From: DTPU01 sp963827855
GTDB taxonomy: Bacteria; Planctomycetota; Phycisphaerae; Sedimentisphaerales; Anaerobacaceae
Assembly: GCA_963827855.1 (NCBI GenBank)
Contig: CAWHBY010000004.1
Coordinates: 434,001-498,000 of the forward strand
DNA: 64,000 nucleotides
Reading direction: 5' to 3'
Position 1 is the stretch's first letter. The number at the start of each line of letters is the position of its first letter. The translations under genes were made by a program, and so were the position numbers. A model generated the notes under the pieces. That model did not search any database. It was not told where the DNA came from and saw only the letters and a program-made list of their open reading frames with translations. This document shows, piece after piece, positions 1 through 8,368 of the stretch.

Positions 1-691
1 CCAGGGCGCTCCTCTTCTTGTGCCAGATGGACAGAGGGTCTGCCCAGTTGTCTCCAGTGGGACTGACGATCCAGGAGCCCATGCTCCACAACCTGGGATC
101 TGAGTCCTCGACAAACACGTACTTGGTCGAGGGACTGCGGACCTCGGTGTACTTCCGGATGGCCCGCTGCGTGTAGCCGAATCGCTCCTCTCCATTCATG
201 CCGCCGGCGATCGAGTAGCTGCGGAAGGTCGCCAGCTTGGTCCGCTTACGGGTGTCTGCGGCGCACCGGTAGACATCCACGTTCTTTATGTACGGATACA
301 GGGCCCCCCGCTGGATGCCCCTCCATTCATCCTGGATCGTCGGGTCGGAGCCCCCCGTGTACTTGTGGCCGACGTCCTGCGGCGGCTGCACCCAGTCCTC
401 CGTGGAGGTCAACACAGGAGCGTTCGACCCATAGCTGGGCACGTTGCCTCCGACCAAGGCTCCGCCGCTATCCACCTGGTACGTGAACCAGGCGATGGAG
501 AGCGACCTTACATTGCCCATGCACCGGGCCCTGCGGCCGTGGTCCCGTGCCAGGCCGAGGGCGGGCAGGAGCACGCCCATCAGGACCGCGATGATGGCTA
601 TCACGACGAGCAGCTCGATCAGGGTGAACCCGGGCGTCCGCCCAGAGGATCTGGCTGAACGATCTGGCGAGCCTGTCAGGGTTGTTCTCAT
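1..691 (-). CDS. Prepilin-like secretion/pilin protein (partial, C-terminus beyond window)
   Basis: The visible 230 codons begin with a short basic leader and then the type IV prepilin signature GFTLIELLVVIAIIAVLMG, about 20 residues in. This is a G/FTLIE cleavage site followed by one hydrophobic helix. The rest is a soluble domain with conserved Cys (RRARCMGN; DVYRCAAD), like the pseudopilin-like families (DUF1559 type) amplified in Planctomycetota. ATG at 691 is preferred over ATG at 697 because a GGAG lies 6 nt before it. The gene is divergent from the lamin-tail gene. The pilin-type export class is clear. The individual function is unknown, and the gene runs off the left edge. Confidence 0.8.
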   Translation of the reverse strand, partial: MRTTLTGSPDRSARSSGRTPGFTLIELLVVIAIIAVLMGVLLPALGLARDHGRRARCMGNVRSLSIAWFTYQVDSGGALVGGNVPSYGSNAPVLTSTEDWVQPPQDVGHKYTGGSDPTIQDEWRGIQRGALYPYIKNVDVYRCAADTRKRTKLATFRSYSIAGGMNGEERFGYTQRAIRKYTEVRSPSTKYVFVEDSDPRLWSMGSWIVSPTGDNWADPLSIWHKKRSAL

Positions 692-769
692 GGCCATCTC
701 CAAACCCGTCTCCATCGACACAGGACAGCACCACTGGTTGCGGCCCACGTGCCCCATGGACTTTGTTTC

Positions 770-798
770 ATTATATCACATCAATACGTCCGGGACAC
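770..798 (-). promoter_or_regulatory. Candidate promoter for the prepilin-like gene
   Basis: On the minus strand a perfect TATAAT lies at 775-770, about 80 nt before the start codon. The -35 region is poor (GTGTCC at 17-nt spacing), so the assignment rests mainly on the -10 box. Confidence 0.4.
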
Positions 799-884
799 CT
801 CTTTTGGGCGCGGGGGTGGCAGCATTTTCCTGGATGGCCGAGAAAAGACAGGTGGGCCAGGGCCAAGCCACCCCGAAACTTGGT

Positions 885-914
885 TTGACCTGGAGGGTTT
901 GAATTTGGTACAAT
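885..914 (+). promoter_or_regulatory. Candidate sigma70-type promoter of the lamin-tail gene
   Basis: TTGACC at 885-890 and TACAAT at 909-914 are separated by 18 nt. Each matches the consensus at 5 of 6 positions. The predicted start of transcription is near 921, giving a leader of about 75 nt before ATG 998. The rest of the 692-997 gap holds the divergent prepilin promoter and nothing else recognised. Confidence 0.55.
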
Positions 915-997
915 AGTAGTGACCTGCATGTGTTTCAACACTTTGGGTGCTGTGGGGTTGTGATTCCGTCGAGGAGACGGAGATAGGAAATTCTCGC

Positions 998-3900
998 ATG
1001 CCGTTACGGTCTGGGGGGCTTCTCTGTACATGGGCATTGGGCCTTGCTGCCTTGGTGGCCAGCCCGGTCTGTTCCATGGGGCAGACATCGGCCGGGCCGG
1101 CCATGGTCATCAATGAGATCTGCTATGAGCCTGTGACCGCGGCCGACCGTACCGAGTTCGTCGAGCTGTACAACGCAGGCGCCAATCCTATAGGCCTTGA
1201 TGGCTGGTGCCTCGACGAAGATCTGTCCTATTGCTTTGCGCAGGGAGTGGTGGTCCAGCCGGGCGGGTATCTGGTGGTTGCTGCAGATCCTGCGGCCCTG
1301 CAGCGCAAGACCGGCCTGTCTTGCCAGGGCCCTCTCGCGGGCCGCCTGGATGGCCGCGGCGCGCGGATCGTGCTGCGGGACGCATCGGGCCGGACCGTGG
1401 ACCAGGTGGACTACAAGCTGGGCTTCCCGTGGCCCACGGGCGGAGCCGGCCGGTCCATCGAGCTGATCAACGCCTCACTCGACAATGGCCTTGGTGGAAG
1501 CTGGCGGGCCTCGTTGACGAGCGCCGGGACGCCAGGCGCGGCCAACAGCGTCCGGCTGTCCAACGCACCGCCCCAGATTCGACAAGTCGATCACTCGCCC
1601 CAGGAGCCCGGGGCCGGCAGGTCCGTGGTGGTCACTGCCAAGGTCACCGATCCCCAGGGCGTGGGCTCAGTGACACTTGCCTACCAGACCGTCCAGCCGG
1701 GCCACTACATACCGGCGTGGCTGCCGGTCCCGCTCGCAACGCTCGAGCGAGACGCCAGCACCGCCATGCAGAAGAATCCTGACCTCGACGACCCAGGCCG
1801 CTGGACGGTCATCAGGATGTTCGACGATGGAACAGGGGCGGATGCCACGGCCTCGGACGGGATATTCACCGCGGCCCTCCCGGGCCAACCCCATCGGACC
1901 CTGGTTCGCTATCGCATCACGGCTGCAGACCTGGCGCCCGCCTCCGTCTCGATCACCGTTCCCTATGAGGATGACGGCGCCCTCAACTTTGCCTTCTGGG
2001 TCTACGACGGTCTGCCCGCCTACGTGGCAGACACCCACTCCGCGCTGGGCAGCCCGCATACCTACAGCCCCGAGGTACTGGAGACCCTTCCGGTCTACCA
2101 CCTGATCACGCGGGCTGAGGACCTGGCCCAGTGCACGGGTTACCAGGAGAGCGACCGCATCCCCGCCGATCGCGTTGCCGCCGGGCAGGCCTTCAACTGG
2201 GAAGGAGCCCTGGTTTTCGACGGCCAGGTGTACGACCACGTCCTGTTCCGGCTCGACGGAGGCGACCGATACGCCCTCTCTGGAAAAAGGAGCATGAGGA
2301 TCCACTTCAACCGGGCCCATGCGTTTCAGGCAAGGGATCGGTACGGCCGCCTTTACGGGCAGAACTGGCAGGACCTCCAGATCAGCAGGATGTTCGACGA
2401 CCGCACGGCCCAAGAGGAGAACGTCTCGCTCCAACAGGGCAACTTCGGCCTCGTGGAGACGGCCAATTCGATCCTCTGGCAGCTCATCGGGGTCCCCTGC
2501 CGCGACACACACTGGTTTCACTTCAGGGTGGTCGACGGGGAACAGGAGACGCCGGACCAGTATCACGGTGACTTCTGGGGCCTGTTTCTGGCCGTGGAGC
2601 CCTATGACAGCCGGTTCCTGTCCGAGCGAAATCTCGCGGACGGCAATCTCTACACTCTGCCTGCAGGCGCAGGCAAGACGGCCCAGATGGAGCGCATCCA
2701 GGGCCGCACGGCGGTGACCGACGGCTCTGACCTGGCCAACCTCGGGAACCAGGTCGTGCCGGGCAAGACCGAGGCCGAGCTGGGCCGCTGGGTGGATTGC
2801 GACGCCTTCTTCCGCTACCTCGCCGTGGCCGAGGCGGTCCGCCACTATGACGTGGCGGGATCGGGACAGGACGAGAACGTCGCGTTCTATTTCTCGCCTG
2901 ATTCCACGGGCGCCAACGCCTACGGATCAGCGTGGTACCTGCCCTATGACGCGACGCTGACCTGGGGCCCCACCGCCAATGCCGGGCTGACGATGGCCTG
3001 GAAGGCCCTGGAGCCGGCCGGCATCGACGGCCTGCCCCACACCGCCAACGCGGGCGGCCTGACGGCCCTGAAGACGCAGTTCCGCAGCCAGGTGCGGGAG
3101 CTGCGGGACCTGCTCTGGAATCCGGAGACGATCGATCCCCTTCTGGACGACCTGGCCTCCGGGATCGGCCTCTTTGCCCTGGCCGACCAGGATCGCTGGA
3201 CGGGCGTGCCCCAGTGGGCCTACGACGCGGGCCAGCACAACACGTTCACGCTGTCCATGGAGGACAAGCTGGCGGACATGAAGCAATTCGCCTGGGTTGG
3301 CAACCAGACCTGGTCCAGTCCGAACGGCACGGGCGCTGTCCCCCAAGGCGGTCAGACGGCCGTCCTCGACCAGATCGCCAGCCAGGAGGGCGACGCCGGC
3401 GCCATCCCGAACACGCCGACCGTGACGTACACAGGGCCGGCCGGTTGCCCGCTGGACAGTCTGACGTTCAAGGCCAGCGCATTCAGCGATCCCCAGGGCG
3501 CAGGCACCTTCGGCGCCATAGCCTGGAGGATCGCGGAGTTCTCCGACGTCAACGGACCGCAGTACGACCCTTCGACCCGGAAGTACGAGGTGCAGGCCCT
3601 GTGGCAAAGCCCCGAGATCACGCCCTACAAGGCCGATGTGACCATCCCCGGGACGGGACTGCAGGTAGGTCACGTCTATCGTGTCCGCGTCCGGATGAAG
3701 GACAACACCGGTCGGTGGAGCCACTGGTCCTCGCCCGTCCAATTCACCGCCGGCGCACCTCTGGACACCCGCCAGATCGACGGCCTGAGGATCACCGAGA
3801 TCCTGGCCTTTCCCGCGGAGCCGCCCACCAGCCATCCGAACGCGGAATTCGTGGAGATCAAGAACATCGGCCCCAGCGCAATCGACCTGGCCGGAGTCCG

Positions 3901-5260
3901 GTTCACGGAGGGCATCGAGTTCACCTTCGGCGCGATGACCCTCAGTCCCGCCCAGTACGCGGTCGTGGTCAAGGATCGGACGGCCTTCGAGTCCATCTAT
4001 GGCAAGGGCCTTCCCGTGGCGGGCCAGTTCACGGGCCGGTTGGACAACGCGGGGGAATCCATCACGCTGTCGGATAGTCGCGGTCTGACCATTGTGCGGC
4101 TCAGCTATGATCCGACCTGGTACCCCGAAACGCAGGGGCCGGGCTATTCCCTGGTCGCCACCTCCTCCGCGACGGCCGGTACAGTCGACTGGTCCACGTC
4201 CGCGGCCTGGAGAACCAGCACCCTGCTGGGAGGCTCGCCGGGCAAGGAGGACCCTGCCGACGTCCCTGCCGCAGGAAGCATCGTCATCAACGAGGCCCTG
4301 GCCCATTCGCACGAGGCTGCGCCGGACTGGATCGAGCTATGCAACACCACACACCTGCCCATCTCCATCGGCGGCTGGTTCCTGAGCGACAACGAGAACG
4401 ACCCCGCCAGATACCAGATCCCCAGTGGAACCGTCGTGCCTGCCAAGGGCTACGTCGTGTTCTATGAGAACATCAGCTTCGGCAACCCCAGCGCACCCGG
4501 AAGCCTCTCCGCCTTCGCCCTGAGCGAGGCCGGCGACGTGGTCGTGCTGACCTCTGGCTACGCAGGGCAGCCAACCAGCTACACCGAGCGCGTGGACTTC
4601 GGCGCATCCGAGAGGGGCGTGTCGTTCGGCCGGTACACCCGCTCTGACGGCGACGTCCACTTCATCAGCATGAGCGAGACTACACCGGGGGCCGCGAACA
4701 CCTATCCGAAGGTGGGGCCTGTGGTGATCAATGAGGTGATGTACAACCCGGCCGGGTCCGGCGACGGCGAATTCGTGGAGCTGCTCAACATCAGCAGTGA
4801 TCCCGTGACGCTCTATGACGCCGCAGCCAAGCTGGCCTGGTGGTTCACCGACGATCCTGACAAGCCGGGCATCGAGCTGAGCTTCTCCGGCGTCTCCGAC
4901 GTGACTATGGCTCCGGGACAGTACATCCTGCTCGTCAAGAAGCTCACGGTCTTCAAGAGCCTTTACTCCGTGCCTGCTGGCACGGCGGTGTTGGAGTGGA
5001 CAGGCGGCAAGCTCGACAACTCGACTGCGAAGCTGGACCTGACCAAGGCCTTTGACACAGACGGTTTCGGCACGATAGGATGGGTCCGGGTGGACCGCGT
5101 GGTCTACAGCGACGGATCGCATCCTACCGGCAGCGACCCGTGGCCCAGGGATGCGGATGGAACGGGGTACTCCCTCACTCGCATCCGCAGCGACCGGTAC
5201 GGCAACGACGCGACCAACTGGAAGGCCGCCCTGCCCTCGCCCGGAAAGGCGAATCCGTAA
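998..5260 (+). CDS. Large secreted lamin-tail-domain / CotH-like protein
   Basis: A 1420-residue exported protein. ATG 998 is preferred over 947 because it puts a clean signal peptide (MPLRSGG, hydrophobic core, VCSMGQ) at the N-terminus. A first lamin-tail-type domain follows (MVINEICYEP near residue 36), then an Ig-like segment (about 190-330). A CotH-kinase-like region spans about 340-760, with the basic GKRSMRIHF stretch. A fibronectin-like segment lies at about 810-925. Three further lamin-tail repeats begin with LRITEILAF (about 928), IVINEALA (about 1094) and VVINEVMYNP (about 1243). Known members are extracellular and usually of undefined role. No C-terminal sorting tag is obvious. 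Family assignment is solid; function (cell-surface, possibly CotH-type phosphorylation) is inference. Confidence 0.8.
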   Translation: MPLRSGGLLCTWALGLAALVASPVCSMGQTSAGPAMVINEICYEPVTAADRTEFVELYNAGANPIGLDGWCLDEDLSYCFAQGVVVQPGGYLVVAADPAALQRKTGLSCQGPLAGRLDGRGARIVLRDASGRTVDQVDYKLGFPWPTGGAGRSIELINASLDNGLGGSWRASLTSAGTPGAANSVRLSNAPPQIRQVDHSPQEPGAGRSVVVTAKVTDPQGVGSVTLAYQTVQPGHYIPAWLPVPLATLERDASTAMQKNPDLDDPGRWTVIRMFDDGTGADATASDGIFTAALPGQPHRTLVRYRITAADLAPASVSITVPYEDDGALNFAFWVYDGLPAYVADTHSALGSPHTYSPEVLETLPVYHLITRAEDLAQCTGYQESDRIPADRVAAGQAFNWEGALVFDGQVYDHVLFRLDGGDRYALSGKRSMRIHFNRAHAFQARDRYGRLYGQNWQDLQISRMFDDRTAQEENVSLQQGNFGLVETANSILWQLIGVPCRDTHWFHFRVVDGEQETPDQYHGDFWGLFLAVEPYDSRFLSERNLADGNLYTLPAGAGKTAQMERIQGRTAVTDGSDLANLGNQVVPGKTEAELGRWVDCDAFFRYLAVAEAVRHYDVAGSGQDENVAFYFSPDSTGANAYGSAWYLPYDATLTWGPTANAGLTMAWKALEPAGIDGLPHTANAGGLTALKTQFRSQVRELRDLLWNPETIDPLLDDLASGIGLFALADQDRWTGVPQWAYDAGQHNTFTLSMEDKLADMKQFAWVGNQTWSSPNGTGAVPQGGQTAVLDQIASQEGDAGAIPNTPTVTYTGPAGCPLDSLTFKASAFSDPQGAGTFGAIAWRIAEFSDVNGPQYDPSTRKYEVQALWQSPEITPYKADVTIPGTGLQVGHVYRVRVRMKDNTGRWSHWSSPVQFTAGAPLDTRQIDGLRITEILAFPAEPPTSHPNAEFVEIKNIGPSAIDLAGVRFTEGIEFTFGAMTLSPAQYAVVVKDRTAFESIYGKGLPVAGQFTGRLDNAGESITLSDSRGLTIVRLSYDPTWYPETQGPGYSLVATSSATAGTVDWSTSAAWRTSTLLGGSPGKEDPADVPAAGSIVINEALAHSHEAAPDWIELCNTTHLPISIGGWFLSDNENDPARYQIPSGTVVPAKGYVVFYENISFGNPSAPGSLSAFALSEAGDVVVLTSGYAGQPTSYTERVDFGASERGVSFGRYTRSDGDVHFISMSETTPGAANTYPKVGPVVINEVMYNPAGSGDGEFVELLNISSDPVTLYDAAAKLAWWFTDDPDKPGIELSFSGVSDVTMAPGQYILLVKKLTVFKSLYSVPAGTAVLEWTGGKLDNSTAKLDLTKAFDTDGFGTIGWVRVDRVVYSDGSHPTGSDPWPRDADGTGYSLTRIRSDRYGNDATNWKAALPSPGKANP

Positions 5261-5262
5261 CT

Positions 5263-5358
5263 GAGAATACAGAAGCCAGAAGCCAGAAAAGGGAAACCGA
5301 CACGCCGGTGTAGTATGTGTTGTTCCTGTCTTCTGGATTCTGTATTCTGGCTTCTAGG
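5263..5358. repeat. Inverted low-complexity tract (TTCTGGC-type) between genes
   Basis: A left arm at 5265-5282 (GAATACAGAAGCCAGAAG) and a right arm at 5331-5347 (TTCTGGATTCTGTATTC) are near-perfect inverted copies around a loop of about 50 nt. Each arm is itself built of CAGAAGC-like 7-mers. The tract fills the junction between the lamin-tail gene and the DUF503 gene and could act as a terminator. It belongs to a family of similar tracts elsewhere in the window. Confidence 0.6.
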
Positions 5359-5366
5359 TCTCGACT

Positions 5367-5654
5367 ATGATCATCGGTGTGATGTCTGCCAACCTGGCCA
5401 TGCCCGGGATCGCGTCCCTGAAAGAGAAGCGGAGCATCGTCAAGGGCGTGATCGGCCGGCTCCAGAGCCGGTTCAACGTCTCGGTCTCAGAGGTGGACCT
5501 GCAAGACAGCAAGCAGATGGCAGTGATCGGCCTGGCCGTGGTCTCCAACGACCGGCGCTTCGTGGATGAGCAATTGGACGGGGTCCTCAACTTCATGCGC
5601 AACGACGGCCGCTTCTTTGTCAGCCACGTGGACCGCGAGACCTTCGGGTTCTAG
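5367..5654 (+). CDS. DUF503 (YlxP-like) small protein
   Basis: The 95-residue product matches the DUF503/YlxP family in length and pattern: MIIGVMSANLAMPG at the start, SLKEKRSIVKGVIGRL in the first helix, and an ending of the LNFM...GRFFVSHVDRETFGF type. Members are small alpha-beta proteins often encoded near translation or ribosome-maturation genes; the biochemical role is not settled. No such neighbours are seen here. The stop codon lies inside the 9-bp direct repeat CTAGCCTGC (5651-5659), which recurs after structured-element copy 1 (6273-6281). Confidence 0.85.
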   Translation: MIIGVMSANLAMPGIASLKEKRSIVKGVIGRLQSRFNVSVSEVDLQDSKQMAVIGLAVVSNDRRFVDEQLDGVLNFMRNDGRFFVSHVDRETFGF

Positions 5655-5659
5655 CCTGC

Positions 5660-6272
5660 ATTTCTCACAAGCCTTCGGTTCTGAGCGGTCCTGTTGTCCG
5701 GCTGCTGCGTTCTCGGCCCCGTTTGTCCTCGGCGTTCCTCTTTCATGGCACTTCCGCGTTGGGTTATCTCGTCCAGCAGAACTGGCGACTGGTCGGGAGG
5801 TGTTCTTGTTTTTTTTGCCGCGAATGAACGCGAATAGACGCGAATGCTGGCGCGGGGGCGTAAGTCTTGACGTATTCGAAGCTCCGCCGCCTGATCCACG
5901 GCTTCGCCGTGCCTCGGCCTTGATCCGGCGGCTCAGGCAATCGCTAAGCGTAACGCGGTAAGCGGCACGCGTAGTCTGTAGGGCGTCTCTGGGAGACGCC
6001 GAATTGAGGTAGGATGGGACTCCCGCACACAGTCTGAGCCGTACGCATGTGAGCAAGCAGGTCCACGCGGGGCAAGCTGGCTTGACCAAGCGGGGACCTG
6101 CGCAGATCACCCGGAAGGCAACACCTTCCGGTAGACGCGGAGCGTCGCGTACGGCGATCCCACGAACAGGCCCAACCTATCGGAACCGGCGGCAGCCATT
6201 CGCGTGTATTGGCGTTTATTCGCGGCAAGAAACTCCTTCGGTTCTCCTCTCCACCGCGACAGCAGGTCGGAT
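5660..6272. repeat. Structured MITE-like element, copy 1
   Basis: Inverted terminal arrays lie at 5815-5846 and 6197-6228 (32 nt each). They are built of a CGCGAAT(N3) motif of about 10 bp and start with TTGCCGCGAAT on the outside. Inside lies a block shared with copies 2 and 3 (CCGCCTGATCCACGGCTTCG at about 5886). A cloverleaf-like core follows: closing stem GCCGTACGC 6038-6046 with GCGTACGGC 6147-6155; arm GCAGGTCC 6057-6064 with GGACCTGC 6094-6101; arm CCGGAAGG 6111-6118 with CCTTCCGG 6124-6131; and a small GACGC/GCGTC hairpin. A second shared unit (GCGTTGGGTTATCTCGTCCA) lies at about 5758. No credible ORF was found. CTAGCCTGC flanks the region as a direct repeat. Confidence 0.7.
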
Positions 6273-6317
6273 CTAGCCTGCTTCTTACTTCCTGCTTCTT
6301 GCCTCTTGCCCCCTCTC

Positions 6318-7391
6318 TCAGAGGAGCAGGTCCGCCAGCACCCTGGCGGACAGGACGATGTCGAGGCCGGCTGCACCGTAGAGCGCTGCCTGGCGGAGGG
6401 CGGACACGCGGATCTTGAGCTGTGCAGCAGCCAACATCAGGCCCATGGCAGCCACGCCCACACCGTACATGGTGAAGCTGTGGATCAGCGGCGCGTCGCC
6501 TGACCATGCTGCGACTGGTTCCTGATAGACTGCCCAAGCGAGTGTCGCCGTGCAGAGCGCCGCCAGCACGCCCATGCCGATCCAGAGCCACGTGCGGTCA
6601 GCCCAACCTGCCAGGACCAGGCCTTCGAGACCGAGCCCTGCCACCACCGCCAGCCACGCGGTGACTACCAGCAGCCAGATCACAGGGTTGGTTCCGAGGA
6701 CTGGAGGCAGGAAGGCGAGTACAGCCGCGGCCCCCGCCGCGCCAAGGATGGGCCATCGCCTTGCCTTGATGAGCATCACTGCCCCGGTCGCCAGACCCAC
6801 CCAAGGGACGTGGTACAGACCCGCAGGCATCTTGCCGTGCTCGGCCGTAGGTCCCGGCGCAACCCAGCCGATCCAGCCGTCCACGCCCTGCGAACTGCCG
6901 TACAAGGGGATGGGAAACAGGTGCCACCTGCCGAGAAGAGCCATGGCCAAGGCGATCACGCCAAAGGGCAGGATCAAGAGCGGCCATTGCAGCCATTGCC
7001 CGGCGACTGTCGTCCTTGACCGGCCCTGTTGTGTCCGCATCCAGGCCCGGAAGAAGGCCGCCGGACAGAACATCCAGGGGATCCCTGCCACCAGGAGGCC
7101 TGCCAGCGGGTGGAACCGGGTCGCGTACAGTGACAGGGGGCCGAAACCGTAGATCGCCCCACTGACCAGAGAGGCCGGCACGGAGACGATCCATCTGCGG
7201 CCCAGCACGTAGACCCCCATCCCGCCGACTACCAGACTGGCAGGCCACACCAGTCGCCCCGTCTGGCCCTGTCCCAAGGAAGGCCCAAACAAGGTGATGG
7301 CCAGTGCCCCATACGCCAGGACAGCGATGATGGCCCAGAGGGGATCGCCTCGTCGCAGGGTCTCCTGGATCTTGTGTGACCGTCGGTCCAT
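6318..7391 (-). CDS. Polytopic membrane protein of unknown function
   Basis: The 357-residue protein is almost entirely hydrophobic, with about ten predicted transmembrane segments. Examples are WAIIAVLAYGALAITLFG near residue 20, WPASLVVGGMGVYVLG near 50, and a long run of helices to the C-terminus. Loops carry RTQQGRSRTT and a Gly/Pro-rich segment. A GGGGAG ribosome site precedes ATG 7391. It starts 20 nt after the glycogen-synthase-like gene and is probably in the same transcript. I do not recognise a specific family; the architecture recalls membrane regions of GT39/GT83-type glycosyltransferases, but no catalytic DD or DE motif is obvious. Confidence 0.6.
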   Translation of the reverse strand: MDRRSHKIQETLRRGDPLWAIIAVLAYGALAITLFGPSLGQGQTGRLVWPASLVVGGMGVYVLGRRWIVSVPASLVSGAIYGFGPLSLYATRFHPLAGLLVAGIPWMFCPAAFFRAWMRTQQGRSRTTVAGQWLQWPLLILPFGVIALAMALLGRWHLFPIPLYGSSQGVDGWIGWVAPGPTAEHGKMPAGLYHVPWVGLATGAVMLIKARRWPILGAAGAAAVLAFLPPVLGTNPVIWLLVVTAWLAVVAGLGLEGLVLAGWADRTWLWIGMGVLAALCTATLAWAVYQEPVAAWSGDAPLIHSFTMYGVGVAAMGLMLAAAQLKIRVSALRQAALYGAAGLDIVLSARVLADLLL

Positions 7392-7411
7392 TGCACTCCC
7401 CGGGTGGTGGG

Positions 7412-8368
7412 CTAGACCAGCGGCCTGCCTCCATTGAGCTGTTCATAGGCCATCACGTAGCCGGCCACCATGTTCTCGAGGCTCCAGTTGTCTCTCGCCT
7501 CTCGCATGATCCGCTGCATCTGGCGGGCCCATTCGCCGGGGTTGGAGCGGAAGAACCGGTGGTGCTGTACAGCCACGTCCAGGGCCCACCACAGACCCTG
7601 GGTGTTGTAGTCCTTGAACAGCACACCGTTGCCTCGATCCACCGGCGCCCCCCACGACCGGAGGCTCAGCGGGGTGATCTTGTCGGCGTAGCCCCCTGTA
7701 TCGCGGTTCGTCGCCATGGCCCCGTAGATATTGCCGACCACGTCAATCTGGCCAAAGGGCTCGTAGAGCGAGGCGCCGAAGACATCGGAGGCTGCCGCGT
7801 ATCCCAGGACGCTGAGATCCTCGTCGAACCGGCGGTAGGCGATGCGTCCGCCGGAGGTGTAGGCGATCCGGCCTATGATGTTGACGTGCGTGGAGTCCGA
7901 TCCCACGGGGTCGCCGATGATGGCGATCTGGACGTCCGGATGGGCGTCCACGAAACGCTGCATGATCTGCTCCAGGAGCTCGACGCCCTTCTGGGTGGGG
8001 TCCAGCCGGCTCGGCCAAAAGAAGAGAATCGCATCGGGATTGACGACCAGCCCCATCTTCCTCTGGAACTTGGCCAGGTTCAGCCGCTTGGCCTCAACCA
8101 GGTCCGGGTCCTCCGGCCCATACCGCCTCGCCAGGCCGGGTCGGTCCGGGTGGGGGTCCTCGGACTGATTCTCCGGAAACAGGTCCGGCGAGATGCCGTT
8201 CGGGATGACCAGGGCGTTGCCGAACTGGTACTTGGCCTTGGTCTCCTTGCGGACACTCAGAGGCACCACGGGTCGATCCAGGAAATGGTCGTTAACCACC
8301 TCGGCCAGGAACCGCTGGCCGACGTAGCTCACCTTGGCGGCGTTCTTGATGGCCGTGGCCTGGCGCAT
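7412..8368 (-). CDS. Starch/glycogen synthase C-terminal part (3' fragment of GH57-GT5 fusion)
   Basis: This is the C-terminal 318 residues of the GT5 domain encoded just upstream, displaced by one base. It opens with MRQATAIKNAAKVSYVGQRF, which continues the donor/acceptor cleft of the N-terminal Rossmann lobe. It then carries IPNGISPDLF, the PSRLDPTQKG region of the second lobe, and FGASLYEPFGQID, the family's nucleotide-sugar binding E-x7-E type region. The upstream frame reads in up to about 8380 (SYGKE...), so one inserted or lost base near 8370-8385 separates the pieces. A sequencing indel is likelier than a real split because both halves are well conserved in pattern. Confidence 0.8.
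   Translation of the reverse strand: MRQATAIKNAAKVSYVGQRFLAEVVNDHFLDRPVVPLSVRKETKAKYQFGNALVIPNGISPDLFPENQSEDPHPDRPGLARRYGPEDPDLVEAKRLNLAKFQRKMGLVVNPDAILFFWPSRLDPTQKGVELLEQIMQRFVDAHPDVQIAIIGDPVGSDSTHVNIIGRIAYTSGGRIAYRRFDEDLSVLGYAAASDVFGASLYEPFGQIDVVGNIYGAMATNRDTGGYADKITPLSLRSWGAPVDRGNGVLFKDYNTQGLWWALDVAVQHHRFFRSNPGEWARQMQRIMREARDNWSLENMVAGYVMAYEQLNGGRPLV

Noticed and set aside
5944..6591. Minus-strand frames over element copy 1
   Set aside because: They run across both inverted arrays and the hairpin core, match no family and overlap the real membrane-protein gene.
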